Shown here piece after piece: positions 9,109 through 18,653 of a stretch of 64,000 nt of DNA. Location: the NCBI GenBank assembly GCA_964492715.1, contig CAZBLK010000014.1:1-64000 (forward strand). The letters are read 5' to 3'. This stretch comes from CAZBLK01 sp964492715. Lineage in GTDB: Bacteria; Bacillota; Clostridia; Lachnospirales; WRBF01. The notes below the pieces were generated by a model that was not told where the DNA came from, did not search any database, and saw nothing but the letters and a program-made list of their open reading frames with translations. Position 1 is the first letter of the stretch. Every line of letters starts with the position of its first letter. A program made the position numbers and the translations under genes.

Positions 9109-9880
9109 AAACAAACCTCCTTTCTAGCCATTCGCTGACAAAAGAAATTGGAAGTGTGAGGCAAAGGTATAAAACACCCAAAAAAGCGTAACATTCAAAA
9201 AGCAAGAAGTTTGTTGCGCTAATTTCACGCATAGATTGCGTAAGCTCTATTACTGCAATTACGGAAAGCAGAGACGAGTCTTTAATTATTGAAGCAAACT
9301 GCCCTGTAAGTGCAGGAAGTGTTCTTGCAACAAGCTGTGGAATAATTACGTTTACAATTGTTTGCTTTTTTGTAAATCCAACAGCTTTTGCCGCTTCAAG
9401 CTGAGACTTGTCAATTGAAATTAAGCTTCCACGGATAATTTCAGAAATATACGCACCTTCAAAAATTGAAAGAATTAAAACACCAGCTATTAAACGGTTT
9501 TCAATGCCGAAGGCTGTTCCGACTATGTAAAAGAAAAGGTAAATTTGCATTAAAAGCGGCGTTCCACGAATAAACTTTACATAAAGGCTTGAAAAATATT
9601 GTAAAAGTATAATCTTTGAACTTCTTCCTATTGCGGCGAAAACACCAATTATTAAGCTTACGGCAAGGCTTGAAATGCTTATCAGAACTGTTAACAAAAA
9701 AGCTTCCCCTATTCTTTCTTTAAGCCCAAGCTCACTTAAAAAAGAAAAATTAAACATTACACCAACACGAGAAAGTGTAACCCAAAAAAAAGCTGTTATT
9801 AAAACGCATAAAAGCAGCAGGTTTACTGCCGCTTTTAGCGGGTTATACTTTTCATTTGGTTTTAAAACAAAAAAGTTCAT
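9098..9880 (-). CDS. Polar amino-acid ABC transporter, permease
   Basis: The membrane subunit of the importer, of the HisM/GlnP type. In 260 residues it has a first helix around residues 18-38 and several more. It carries the family region YVKFIRGTPLLMQIYLFFY and the EAAKAVGFTKKQT loop (the EAA motif that docks on the ATPase) near residue 165. The ATG has AAGGAGG just upstream. It lies between the binding-protein gene and the ATPase gene in one leftward operon; a single permease gene implies a homodimer. Confidence 0.94.
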   Translation of the reverse strand: MNFFVLKPNEKYNPLKAAVNLLLLCVLITAFFWVTLSRVGVMFNFSFLSELGLKERIGEAFLLTVLISISSLAVSLIIGVFAAIGRSSKIILLQYFSSLYVKFIRGTPLLMQIYLFFYIVGTAFGIENRLIAGVLILSIFEGAYISEIIRGSLISIDKSQLEAAKAVGFTKKQTIVNVIIPQLVARTLPALTGQFASIIKDSSLLSVIAVIELTQSMREISATNFLLFECYAFLGVLYLCLTLPISFVSEWLERRFVYEN

Positions 9881-9897
9881 TATAACCTCCTTACTAT

Positions 9898-9947
9898 ATA
9901 TTCGGCACTAAACATTGTAATATTTTATTCAGTTTAGTGCCGAATAT
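9898..9947 (-). terminator. Hairpin between binding-protein and permease genes (permease-proximal)
   Basis: A perfect 16-bp inverted repeat (arm ATATTCGGCACTAAAC) with an 18-base loop. With the next hairpin it forms a double stem in the 139-base gap. It may protect the upstream binding-protein mRNA from decay or reduce readthrough. Confidence 0.6.
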
Positions 9948-9965
9948 TTTCCGATGTTTATAGTG

Positions 9966-10000
9966 GGTGTTAATGTTTCATTTTGTGAAACATTAACACC
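9966..10000 (-). terminator. Hairpin just after the binding-protein gene
   Basis: A perfect 15-bp inverted repeat (arm GGTGTTAATGTTTCA, 5-base loop) lies 20 bases after the binding-protein stop. It is not followed by a long T run, so partial termination or mRNA stabilisation is the likely role. This would give more binding protein than permease. Confidence 0.6.
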
Positions 10001-10019
10001 ACCTATATAACTACATTCC

Positions 10020-10832
10020 CTAATCTAAATCAAAAAACCATTTAAACCCAAAGCTGTCAAACGCCGCCTTTTCTTCTTTAAGGTGCTTTTCTGTAAGTTC
10101 ATCAAAGCCGCCTTCTTTTTTGTATTTGTCGATAAACTCGTTCAGTTTGTTTAAAAGCTCGGTATCACCTTTTTTAACAGCCGCCCCCCAAAACTCAACG
10201 TTTTGGAATGGAATAAAAATTGCTGTTGTTGTGTCAGCATTTTTTTGGTTATTTCTATAAATTGTAAGCTGGTCGTAAATAAAGCCGTCTGCTTTGCCTT
10301 GTGAAACTTCGGTTACACAAGCACTTTCGTCAGCAAGTGTAATTATTTCGGCATTTTTAAGGTTTTCAGTAGCGTAGATGTGCCCTGTTGAGCCAAGCTT
10401 TACTGCAACCTTTTTTCCGGCTTGGTTAAGGTCGTCAACTGTGTTTATTCCAGAACCTTTGTTTGCAAGAATTGCAAGCAGCGAGTTTGCATAAGGCTTT
10501 GAAAAATCTACACTTTCTGCACGCTTTTCAGTAATTGTCATTGACGAAACAATCATGTTTGCTTTGCCTGTTTGAAGCGACGGTATAAGCCCGTCCCATG
10601 CCGTGTTTTCAATTACTACTTCTTTGCCTATGTATTCACCAAAAGCTTTTGCAAAGTCTACGCTTACACCGTATGGGTTGCTGTCTTTGTCCTTTGCTTC
10701 AAATGGCGGATAAGCAAGCTCCATTGCAACAACAAGCTTTTCCTGCGGCTGTTCTTTTGAACAACCAGACAGCAAAACTACCATGCTTAAAGTAATCAAA
10801 ATGTATGTAGCTAATAATTTAATTTTGTTCAT
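10020..10832 (-). CDS. Polar amino-acid ABC transporter, substrate-binding lipoprotein
   Basis: The solute-binding protein (family 3) of the importer, tethered outside the cell. A hydrophobic signal ends in the lipobox LLSGC at about residues 20-24, where Cys24 would be lipidated. The mature protein has the type II fold signatures VAMELAYPPFEAKD and GVSVDFAKAFGEYIGKEV. The stretch MTITEKRAESVDFSKPY is the conserved ligand-site region. It is 270 residues long. It is the first gene of the operon, led by a promoter about 65 bases upstream. The ligand is not evident; polar or cystine-type amino acids are possible. Confidence 0.94.
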   Translation of the reverse strand: MNKIKLLATYILITLSMVVLLSGCSKEQPQEKLVVAMELAYPPFEAKDKDSNPYGVSVDFAKAFGEYIGKEVVIENTAWDGLIPSLQTGKANMIVSSMTITEKRAESVDFSKPYANSLLAILANKGSGINTVDDLNQAGKKVAVKLGSTGHIYATENLKNAEIITLADESACVTEVSQGKADGFIYDQLTIYRNNQKNADTTTAIFIPFQNVEFWGAAVKKGDTELLNKLNEFIDKYKKEGGFDELTEKHLKEEKAAFDSFGFKWFFDLD

Positions 10833-10896
10833 TGTGTCCTCCTTTTTTAGCTATAGCTTGTACAATCAAGTAGTTTCAGCAAGTTCACTTTTTATC

Positions 10897-10925
10897 ATTA
10901 TAACAGTTCCAAAAAGTAACGATAA
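10897..10925 (-). promoter_or_regulatory. Promoter of the amino-acid ABC operon
   Basis: On the minus strand, an extended -10 (TGTTATAAT; the TATAAT at 10897-10902) is preceded by TTATCG at 10920-10925 with a 17-base spacer. The first ATG is about 65 bases further on. Confidence 0.6.
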
Positions 10926-11112
10926 AGCTTAACATCAATTGCCTTCGGAATTGCTTAAACAAATAAAAACGAAATTACTGTAGTTATTATATCACCTTTT
11001 ATGATATTTGGAAAGAATATTGTACAAATAATTAAGGAAATATATGAAAAAAAATTTGTCCCAAAAATTATGGTATATCCATATACGAATTGTAAATTTT
11101 ATGATACCATTG

Positions 11113-11144
11113 ACTGGAATAATAGAGAACTGGAATAATAGAGA
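11113..11144 (+). repeat. Tandem duplication of a 16-base unit
   Basis: The unit ACTGGAATAATAGAGA occurs twice in direct succession, upstream of the S66 peptidase gene. It could be a recent slippage event or a tandem binding site. Confidence 0.7.
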
Positions 11145-11206
11145 ACTGCCACAATGGAGAAGAGAAAAAATTCATAAGTTACTATTATATAGAAGGAGTT
11201 AAGAAA

Positions 11207-12244
11207 ATGCTAGAACTTATAAAACCAAAAAAGCTTAAAAAAGGTGACAAGGTTGCGACAGTAAGCCTTTCATGGGGCGGTGCTGGTGATGCAGACCTTT
11301 TATGGCGTTACAATGTTGGGAAAATGAGGCTTCAAGAGGAGTTTGGGCTTGTAGTTGTGGAAATGGAAAACACTCTTAAAGGCACACAGTTTGTTTACGA
11401 AAACCCAAAAAAGCGTGCAGAAGATTTAATGAACGCCTTTAAAGACCCAGAAATTAAAGCAATTTTTTGTTGCATAGGTGGCGACGACAGCATTAGAATG
11501 TTGCCGTACATCGACTTTGAAGTAATTCGCAAAAACCCAAAAATATTCATTGGCTACTCGGACACAACAACTTCACATTTAATGTGCTTGAAAGCTGGAA
11601 TATCAAGTTTTTACGGTGTTTCTGTTCTTGCAGAGCTTGCAGAAAACGTTGAAATTTTTGAGTATACAAAAACACATTTGAAAAAAGCATTGTTTGAAAC
11701 ACAACCTCTTGGCGAAATAAAGCCAGCGGAAGAATGGACAGGCGAACTGCTTGAATGGAACGAAGAAAATTCTGGCAAAAGAAAAACAATGCAAAAAAAC
11801 AGAGACTACGAGGTTTTGCAGGGCAAAGGTGTTATACAAGGGCGACTTATTGGCGGCTGTATAGAAGTTCTTGAAATGGCAAAAGGTACTCCCCTTTTCC
11901 CAGAGCTTGAAAAGTTTAAAGGTTCAATACTCTTTTTTGAAACTTCAGAGGACACACCAGACCCAGCCTATTTGAAAATATGGCTTCGCAATTATGGCAG
12001 CATAGGTATACTTAACGCTGTCAATGGAATAATTCTTGGAAAGCCGTATCAAGGCAAGTTTTACGAGGAATATAAACAAGCAATACTAAAAATATTAAAA
12101 GAGCTTAACCTTACGAGCCTTCCAGTAATGTACAACATGACATTTGGACACAACCAACCTATGTGCGTACTTCCATACGGTGCTTTGGCTGAAATTGATT
12201 GTGAAAACGCCAAGTTTTCAATTTTGGAATCGGCTGTTGTTTAG
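11207..12244 (+). CDS. S66 family peptidase (LD-carboxypeptidase / MccF-like)
   Basis: A serine peptidase of the S66 family. Members cleave the L,D bond of muropeptides in wall recycling, or inactivate microcin-type peptide nucleotides. The N-terminus KLKKGDKVATVSLSW and CCIGGDD near residue 89 are typical. The nucleophile is expected in GYSDTT near residue 112, and the histidine of the charge relay in FGHNQP near residue 317. At 345 residues it is nearer the MccF-like branch than the shorter LdcA. There is no signal peptide, so it is cytoplasmic. The start has AGAAGGAG nine bases upstream. It stands alone. Confidence 0.88.
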   Translation: MLELIKPKKLKKGDKVATVSLSWGGAGDADLLWRYNVGKMRLQEEFGLVVVEMENTLKGTQFVYENPKKRAEDLMNAFKDPEIKAIFCCIGGDDSIRMLPYIDFEVIRKNPKIFIGYSDTTTSHLMCLKAGISSFYGVSVLAELAENVEIFEYTKTHLKKALFETQPLGEIKPAEEWTGELLEWNEENSGKRKTMQKNRDYEVLQGKGVIQGRLIGGCIEVLEMAKGTPLFPELEKFKGSILFFETSEDTPDPAYLKIWLRNYGSIGILNAVNGIILGKPYQGKFYEEYKQAILKILKELNLTSLPVMYNMTFGHNQPMCVLPYGALAEIDCENAKFSILESAVV

Positions 12245-12370
12245 CTTTGTATGCTTTTTCCTCCAAAATAAAAAAGAATATAGCAACAAATGTTATGCAA
12301 CTATCGTAAATATATATGAGATGTTTTACATTTATTAGTAAAATTCAACAAACTACACTGGAGGAAAGTA

Positions 12371-13078
12371 ATGATACTCGAAAGAAAAGCAAAAATAAAA
12401 ATAGACGACTTTAAGTTTGGGGCGCACCTTTTAAACAAACCTAACGATGCAATGGTGCAAACTATTAAAAGCCTAATAAAGCTACAGCAAGTTTACAATG
12501 CAGCAATAAGAGAAGTAAGCACCAAGCTTGAAGTTTTGGACGACGAATTTCACGTAAAATATTCACACACTCCGATACACCACATGGAAAGCAGGCTAAA
12601 ACAGCCGCAAAGCATTATGGAAAAGCTTCACAGGCAAGGCTACGAAGCAAGCATAGAGCTAGCAACAGAGCATTTAACAGACATTGCAGGTATTCGTGTA
12701 ATTTGCCACTACATTAACGACGTTTACAAAATTGCAGAACTTTTACTGCGCCAAGATGACGTTACATTAATTAAACAAACGGACTACATAAAAGCGCCAA
12801 AGCCAAACGGATATCGAAGCTTGCATGTAGTTGTGTCTGTGCCTGTGTTTTTGTCGGACGAAACTAAGCGTGTACCTGTAGAAGTTCAAATTCGCACTAT
12901 AGCAATGGACTTTTGGGCAAGCCTTGAACACCAGCTAAAATATAAATCCGATTCCGATGTTAAAGAAGACTTGCAAAAAGAGCTTTTAGAATGTGCTGAA
13001 AATATTGCATCAGTTGATTTAAAAATGCAAAGCATTTATGCAAGGTTAAACAAAAATGATGAAATGGCATGGAGGTAG
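12371..13078 (+). CDS. Small alarmone synthetase (RelA/SpoT-domain GTP pyrophosphokinase)
   Basis: A synthetase-only protein that transfers pyrophosphate from ATP to GDP or GTP to make (p)ppGpp. The 235 residues contain one RelA/SpoT synthetase domain. Visible elements are GIRVICHYINDVY near residue 112, YIKAPKPNGYRSLH near residue 138 that stacks on the acceptor nucleotide, and VEVQIRTIAMDFWASLEHQLKYK near residue 175. There is no hydrolase, TGS or ACT domain, which separates it from long RelA/SpoT proteins and places it with RelQ/RelP-type enzymes. GGAGG lies eight bases before the ATG. It is followed at once by an AI-2E-type transporter gene. Confidence 0.9.
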   Translation: MILERKAKIKIDDFKFGAHLLNKPNDAMVQTIKSLIKLQQVYNAAIREVSTKLEVLDDEFHVKYSHTPIHHMESRLKQPQSIMEKLHRQGYEASIELATEHLTDIAGIRVICHYINDVYKIAELLLRQDDVTLIKQTDYIKAPKPNGYRSLHVVVSVPVFLSDETKRVPVEVQIRTIAMDFWASLEHQLKYKSDSDVKEDLQKELLECAENIASVDLKMQSIYARLNKNDEMAWR

Positions 13079-13083
13079 CTTTT

Positions 13084-14238
13084 GTGAAAAACAAATCACT
13101 AGAGCATTTGCTTGACAAAAAAATAATTAAATATTTGTTTGTTATTACGGGGCTCGTACTTTTTGTAATGTACTTTTCTTACGTTTTAATGACAGCGGCA
13201 AGCCTGTGGAAAATTACTAGGCCACTTGTTATTGGTTTTGTAATAGCGTATGTCCTAAACATATTAATGAAGAAAATAGAACGACTTTACTTTCCGAATG
13301 CAACAAACAGTGCGCTTGTAAAATCAAGGCGTCCTGTAAGCTTGCTTTTGTCAATTACTATAGTAATTTTGGTTTTAATTTTAGTTGTAAACATTGTTTT
13401 ACCGCAAGTTTTCAACACGTTCAGCTCTATAGCTTCGGCTTTTCCAAGCTTTATTAACAGAGTAAACCAATGGATTTTAGAGTATGAACAAAACTTTCCA
13501 GCTATTGCAGAGCAAATAAACTTGGAGCAAATTAGCACAATAAACATTAATTGGGAAAGCATTGTCAGAAGCGTTGTAAACTACACAACAAGGGGAATTA
13601 GCAGCATTTTCAGCTCGTCAATAAATTTAATTTCCATTTTTACATCAGGGTTGTTTGACTTGTTTATTTCGTTTACGTTTGCAATTTACTTGCTTATTGG
13701 GAAAGAAAACCTTCTTTCCCAGCTTAGACGTATGCAAAAAGCTTTTATGAAAGCTGAGCTTGCAAGCAAAGTTAACTACGTTCTTTCTGTAGCGCACGAA
13801 TCTTTTACAAGCTTTATTACTGGGCAATGCACTGAAGCTTTAATTCTGGGGGCATTATGCACCCTTGGAATGATTATTTTTAGGTTTCCGTATGCAACGA
13901 CTGTAGGCGTGTTCATTGGCGCAACTGCTCTTATACCTGTTGTAGGGGCTTATTTGGGCGCTGGCGTAGGTGCGTTTCTAATTTTAATGGTAGACCCAGT
14001 TAAGGCTGCCATGTTTTTGGTTTATGTCGTTATATTACAGCAGCTTGAAAACAGCTTAATTTACCCAAAGGTCGTTGGAACATCAATTGGTTTGCCAGGG
14101 GTATTTGTACTTGTTGCTGTTGTAATTGGTGGCGGTCTTGGCGGAATTATTGGTATGCTAATTGGCGTGCCTGCTGCGGCAACGGTTTATAAGCTTTTGC
14201 AAGCCGCTACGCATGAACGGTTATGTGAAGCAGAGTAG
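13084..14238 (+). CDS. AI-2E family transporter (YdbK/YhhQ-type permease, PerM family)
   Basis: An integral membrane protein of the family once named for export of autoinducer-2; other members are Na+/H+ antiporters or of unknown function. It has seven to eight hydrophobic segments. A cluster at the N-terminus is followed by a soluble loop (about residues 105-160), then the conserved C-terminal helices with VGAYLGAGVGAFLI and IYPKVVGTSIGLPGVFVLVAVVIGG (split here for reading). The GTG at 13084 is the likely start because GGAGG lies eight bases upstream, inside the last codons of the alarmone synthetase gene. That start gives 384 residues and no overlap. The two genes are cotranscribed. Confidence 0.88.
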   Translation: MKNKSLEHLLDKKIIKYLFVITGLVLFVMYFSYVLMTAASLWKITRPLVIGFVIAYVLNILMKKIERLYFPNATNSALVKSRRPVSLLLSITIVILVLILVVNIVLPQVFNTFSSIASAFPSFINRVNQWILEYEQNFPAIAEQINLEQISTININWESIVRSVVNYTTRGISSIFSSSINLISIFTSGLFDLFISFTFAIYLLIGKENLLSQLRRMQKAFMKAELASKVNYVLSVAHESFTSFITGQCTEALILGALCTLGMIIFRFPYATTVGVFIGATALIPVVGAYLGAGVGAFLILMVDPVKAAMFLVYVVILQQLENSLIYPKVVGTSIGLPGVFVLVAVVIGGGLGGIIGMLIGVPAAATVYKLLQAATHERLCEAE

Positions 14239-14265
14239 AATTTTACAATTGTAAATTTATGATTT

Positions 14266-14307
14266 AGGGAGAGAGCATTTTTCGAGTTTGAGAAAGGTTC
14301 TCTCCCT
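14266..14307 (+). terminator. Probable terminator after the AI-2E-type gene
   Basis: Arms AGGGAGAGA (14266-14274) and TCTCTCCCT (14299-14307) form a 9-bp stem, extendable by a wobble. It is followed by TATTAAATTTC, a weak T tract. Confidence 0.5.
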
Positions 14308-14373
14308 TATTAAATTTCTATAAGAGAAACTAACCCATTTTTGCATAGTAATATGCGAAAGGAGGAATTGCTT

Positions 14374-14919
14374 TTGGAATTGACTGATTTGCAAATCGCC
14401 AAAAATATAAAAAGAAAAGACACCAAAACTTACGAGTACATAGTAGCCAAGTATACAAAACAGGTTTACTACCTTGCGTACAACATTTTGCACATATCCT
14501 GCACAAAGGAAGACATGGAGGAGTGCGCAGCCGACGTATTTTTTGAAGCATGGAACAGCATTGAAAAGTTTGACCCCGAAAAAGGAAGCTTTAAAACATG
14601 GCTATTTATGCTAACAAAATATAAAGCGCTTGCCTACAAACGAAGGCTTACCAAACAGCAAACAATTACTTTGGAAGACGTACAGCCAGTTGACACTGAA
14701 AATTTAGAAACACAGCTAATTTCACGTGAGGAGCAGGAAAGTATAATTAGCATAATAAACAACTTTAACAACATAGACAAAGAGTTGTTTATTCGACGAT
14801 ATTTTTATAATGAAAAAATAAACGACCTAATGCAATCGTTGGGGCTGACACGTTCTGCCATAGATAACAGACTGTTAAGGGGCAGAAAGCTAATTAAGGA
14901 GGCGCTGTCATATGAATGA
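14374..14919 (+). CDS. ECF-type sigma-70 family RNA polymerase sigma factor
   Basis: A small sigma factor with region 2 (YLAYNILHISCTKEDMEECA, about residues 30-50, continuing to WNSIEKFDPEKGSFKTWL) and region 4 near the C-terminus. Region 4 includes a helix-turn-helix (LTRSAIDNRLLRGRKLIKEAL). An upstream in-frame TTG at 14341 exists, but GGAGG at 14361-14365 points to the TTG at 14374, giving 181 residues. Its last codons overlap the next gene by eight bases, the classic arrangement for a sigma factor and its anti-sigma partner. Target promoters are not evident in the window. Confidence 0.9.
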   Translation: MELTDLQIAKNIKRKDTKTYEYIVAKYTKQVYYLAYNILHISCTKEDMEECAADVFFEAWNSIEKFDPEKGSFKTWLFMLTKYKALAYKRRLTKQQTITLEDVQPVDTENLETQLISREEQESIISIINNFNNIDKELFIRRYFYNEKINDLMQSLGLTRSAIDNRLLRGRKLIKEALSYE

Positions 14920-16330
14920 AAAGGAAATTATGAACTTGCTAAACAGTATTGATGATGATTTGATTGACCAAAAGATTGACGAATTTATGAAAGAAAAAGG
15001 AGAGTGCGTTAATATGGAAAATATAAATGACAAAGCTATGAATAAGCTTAACACAAACAAGCATAAGTCACGCATTAAGAAAAGATACATTGCTGCTGCC
15101 GCAGTTGCCGCTTCGCTTACAGTTACAACTGTATACGGAAGCGAAATTTCTGAAGTGTTAAAAGGATTTTTCAATAAGTCAGTTGTATACTCAACAGTAG
15201 TTGACGGCGACGCATACCTTTTGCAAAGTGAGTTAAAGCTTGACGACAACTACACGCTTAAAGACGTAAGTGTGTCAAGCGGTAAACTTGAAATGACTTT
15301 GTTGTCTAAAGAAAAACTTGAAGACAGCAAGGTAAGCTTGCTTAACATTTCTGCTTTTGCTAAAAATTCTGACACAAAATATTCAGTTGGCGGCTACTCT
15401 TTAAACAAAAGCAATGACGAAATTTTGCTTTTGTTTATGAATGAAACAGAACAAAACTACAACATTAAGCCGTTTAAGGAGTTTACATTTAATGTTGGTG
15501 GAAAGTCTTTTGATGTAGCTTTGGATAAGGCAGAGAATGTTGCTGTAGACTCTACGTTGTTTGTTGGAAAATCTGAAGCGGAAACTAAAGTTAAACCTGT
15601 AAATGAAACAGCTACAGAAGAAACAACACAAGCAATTTATCCGCCTATAGCTACAGTTGCTGCAACTGCTTCAGACAACAATGGAAACACAAACGTTCAA
15701 ATTGTTACAGATTTTGTTAATGACGAACTTGTTTTAAGCAAGCTTGGAGAACCTGCATTTACTAAATTTGAAAAGCGTTTTGAAAACAAAGACAATGGTA
15801 TTATAGGTTCAGGTACAAGTAGCACTGTAAAACCAATTTTAGCGTATGATGAAAACAGCCAACAATACACATTGGAAGAATCAAAAGATTCTAAAAGGAT
15901 ACCTATAACAATGTTTGAAACAACAGCTGCTGCTGGCAAGCCTTTAACAGTTAAACTCCCTGCATTAACAACAAGGTACGAAAAAATAGTTGCAGATGGC
16001 ATAACAATTGAAATACCAAGTGAAGGCAAAGCAGAGCTTAACAAAGAGGTTGATTTAATTCAGCAAAAGGCAGTATTAAAATCAATTGAACGTATTTCAA
16101 GCGACAAAGCTGTTGTAACTGTTGAATTAAACACAGGCTATAACAAAGGCGTAAAGATTATTGACATGGGCGAGTACAGCAAAGAAATTACAAAATGTGA
16201 AACAACAATAGAAGACGACACTGCTTCAATGACTTTAACATTCGATGAGAACTTGGAAAAAGCAGATTTCCACTTCTCATGGCCAAACTTTGTTGTATAC
16301 GGCAATTGGTCCATAGAAATTGATAAATAA
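14912..16330 (+). CDS. Putative anti-sigma factor, DUF4179-like membrane protein
   Basis: A 472-residue protein with an acidic cytoplasmic head (residues 1-55), one membrane helix at about 60-80 and a large outer part. The head plus YIAAAAVAASLTVTTVYG followed by SEISEVLKGFF is the layout of DUF4179 proteins encoded with ECF sigma factors in clostridia. I infer that the head holds the sigma factor from the preceding gene and that the outer part senses an envelope signal. The outer part has no cysteine or other motif I can name. The ATG has AAGGAGG upstream and overlaps the sigma gene. Residues around 225-250 are Thr/Ala-rich linker. Confidence 0.75.
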   Translation: MNEKEIMNLLNSIDDDLIDQKIDEFMKEKGECVNMENINDKAMNKLNTNKHKSRIKKRYIAAAAVAASLTVTTVYGSEISEVLKGFFNKSVVYSTVVDGDAYLLQSELKLDDNYTLKDVSVSSGKLEMTLLSKEKLEDSKVSLLNISAFAKNSDTKYSVGGYSLNKSNDEILLLFMNETEQNYNIKPFKEFTFNVGGKSFDVALDKAENVAVDSTLFVGKSEAETKVKPVNETATEETTQAIYPPIATVAATASDNNGNTNVQIVTDFVNDELVLSKLGEPAFTKFEKRFENKDNGIIGSGTSSTVKPILAYDENSQQYTLEESKDSKRIPITMFETTAAAGKPLTVKLPALTTRYEKIVADGITIEIPSEGKAELNKEVDLIQQKAVLKSIERISSDKAVVTVELNTGYNKGVKIIDMGEYSKEITKCETTIEDDTASMTLTFDENLEKADFHFSWPNFVVYGNWSIEIDK

Positions 16331-16347
16331 TTAATTTCCTGTAAAAT

Positions 16348-16383
16348 AAGGGATATGTGAAGCTAAATTACCACATATCCCTT
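16348..16383. terminator. Bidirectional terminator
   Basis: A 12-bp perfect stem (AAGGGATATGTG and complement, 12-base loop) followed by TTTTAT on the plus strand and by A/T-rich sequence on the other side. It lies between the convergent anti-sigma and typA genes. Confidence 0.75.
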
Positions 16384-16395
16384 TTATACCATTTT

Positions 16396-18231
16396 TTACC
16401 TACTATTACGTTTTCTAAGCCCAGAATCCAGAATTTTCTTACGAATTCTCAAAGACTTAGGCGTAACCTCCAAAAGCTCATCATCAGAAATAAACTGCAA
16501 GCTTTGTTCAAGCGACATATTAATAGGTGGTGATAAGCGTAAAGCTTCGTCCGCACCAGATGAACGCATGTTTGTTTGCTGTTTACGCTTGCAAACGTTT
16601 ACTTCCATGTCGTCAGACTTTGAGTTTCTGCCAACAACCATGCCAGCATAAACTTTTACGCCTGCACCAATAAACAAGTCACCACGTTCCTGTGCGTTGT
16701 AAAGGCCGTAAGGCACAGCTTCGCCGTCGGCAAAAGCAATTAAAGAACCTTGCTGTCTTTGTGGTATAGTTCCTTTAAGCTCTTTGTACTCGTCAAATTC
16801 AACGTTTAAAATGCCTGTTCCTCTTGTGTCTGTCAAAAAGTCGGAACGATAGCCCATTAGTCCACGAGATGGAATGTTAAATGTCAAGCGCACGTTTCCG
16901 TTTTTCGGCGGGAACATTTGTGTCATTTCGCCACGTCTGCTGCTTAACTTTTCTATAACAGCACCAGCGTATTCCTCGGGTACGTCAACAGTAACAATTT
17001 CATAAGGCTCAAACGTTTTGCCGTCAATTTCTTTAAACAAAGCCATAGGCTTCGACACTGCAAATTCGTACCCTTCACGGCGCATAGTTTCAATTAAAAT
17101 TGAAAGGTGAAGTTCGCCACGTCCAAAAACAACAAACGACTCTGTAGTTTGCCCGTCCTGCACACGTAAGCTTACGTCAGTGTAAAGCTCTTTATACAAG
17201 CGGTTTCTTAAATGGCGGCTTGTTACAAAGTTCCCTTCTTTTCCTGCAAACGGAGAATCGTTAACAGAAAAAGTCATAGAAATTGTAGGCTCAGAAATCT
17301 TGTTAAACTCTATAGGCACAGGGTTTTCCACAGAACAAATTGTGTCGCCAATTTTTAAAGATTCAATGCCGCTTAATGCAACAATCGAACCAAAGCTTGC
17401 CGACTCAACGCTTACACGCTCTAGCCCTTCAAACTCGAAAAGCTTAGTTATTTTAACTTTTTTCAAGTTAGCATTACTATCAGTGTCATGTGCGTTTACA
17501 ATAACAACTTCGTCATTAACATTTATTGTTCCGTTTTCAACTTTGCCAATTCCAATTCTGCCAACATACTCGTTGTAATCAAGAGTTGTTATAAGCATTT
17601 GAAGTGCGCCGTCTTTTTCGCCGACAGGCGCAGGAATATATTTTATAATTTCCTCAAACAACGGCTCCATGTTAATTGGTTCGTTTTCGTTTGCGTCAGC
17701 AATAAACGCAAAGCCTTTTTTTGCAGAAGCATAAACAAAAGGTGCGTCCAACTGCTCGTCTGTTGATTCAAGCTCCATAAAAAGCTCAAGCACTTCATCA
17801 ACAACTTCTTCTTGGCGTGCGTCTGGTCTGTCTACCTTATTTATGCAAACAACTACAGGCAAGTTTAAGCTTAACGAATTTTTTAAAACAAACTTAGTTT
17901 GCGGCATTGGGCCTTCAAACGCATCAACAACTAAAACAACGCCGTCAACCATTTTTAGTACACGCTCAACCTCGCCGCCAAAATCTGCATGTCCAGGGGT
18001 GTCGATAATGTTAATTTTTATTCCTTTGTAGTTTATTGCTGTGTTTTTTGAAAGAATTGTTATGCCACGTTCACGCTCTAAGTCGTTCGAGTCCATTACA
18101 CGCTCTGCAACAACTTGGTTTTCACGAAATGTTCCGCTTTGACGCAAAAGTTCGTCAACAAGCGTAGTTTTGCCATGGTCAACATGGGCTATTATTGCTA
18201 TATTTCTAATATCTTCTCTGCTGTTTTTCAA
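16396..18231 (-). CDS. typA: Ribosome-associated GTPase TypA/BipA
   Basis: A translational GTPase of the EF-G superfamily that binds the ribosome under stress and assists 50S assembly. The G domain shows AHVDHGKTT at residues 15-23, RGITI, DTPGHADFGGEVER and NKVDRPDAR. Domains II, III and V and the BipA-specific C-terminal domain follow (for example RGLMGYRSDFLTDTRGTG and SLEQSLQFI). Length is 611 residues, typical. The start is TTG with GAGG upstream. It is a single-gene transcript, convergent with the anti-sigma gene. Confidence 0.97.
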   Translation of the reverse strand: MKNSREDIRNIAIIAHVDHGKTTLVDELLRQSGTFRENQVVAERVMDSNDLERERGITILSKNTAINYKGIKINIIDTPGHADFGGEVERVLKMVDGVVLVVDAFEGPMPQTKFVLKNSLSLNLPVVVCINKVDRPDARQEEVVDEVLELFMELESTDEQLDAPFVYASAKKGFAFIADANENEPINMEPLFEEIIKYIPAPVGEKDGALQMLITTLDYNEYVGRIGIGKVENGTINVNDEVVIVNAHDTDSNANLKKVKITKLFEFEGLERVSVESASFGSIVALSGIESLKIGDTICSVENPVPIEFNKISEPTISMTFSVNDSPFAGKEGNFVTSRHLRNRLYKELYTDVSLRVQDGQTTESFVVFGRGELHLSILIETMRREGYEFAVSKPMALFKEIDGKTFEPYEIVTVDVPEEYAGAVIEKLSSRRGEMTQMFPPKNGNVRLTFNIPSRGLMGYRSDFLTDTRGTGILNVEFDEYKELKGTIPQRQQGSLIAFADGEAVPYGLYNAQERGDLFIGAGVKVYAGMVVGRNSKSDDMEVNVCKRKQQTNMRSSGADEALRLSPPINMSLEQSLQFISDDELLEVTPKSLRIRKKILDSGLRKRNSR

Positions 18232-18265
18232 AATATACCTCTTTCTTATTTTAAAGTTCTACATC

Positions 18266-18370
18266 TATAGCAATTCCAGAAAATAAAGATAGAAGCGAAT
18301 TATTTTTCACTAAAGTTTCAACGTGTAAATACAATGAAGCTTATACCAATTATTTTCAGAATTGCTGTAA
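18266..18370. repeat. Family C palindromic repeat, copy 2 (diverged)
   Basis: Bounded by TATAGCAATTCCAGAA and TTTTCAGAATTGCTGTA, which are near complements. The interior is unlike the other copies. It lies directly upstream of typA. Confidence 0.45.
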
Positions 18371-18653
18371 TTCTGAATAAAGTTACAGCAATTTGAATAA
18401 AGTTGTTAACCATTTTACCGCAGAATGGTGTCCACGAAAACTCAAATTGCCTTACATGTCTAATTTTGAACTTTAAGAGTATAACATGAAAAAAAAGATA
18501 TTACAATATAATAGCTAAAAAGTACCAAGGCAAACAGTTGCGTTTTTTTGGTTAATTTTTTGTACAATATATCTAAAATGGGCAATTCACTATTGACATT
18601 TATGCACATGTTTATTATTATTGTTTTATGTAAATCATAAGTTTATATAATTA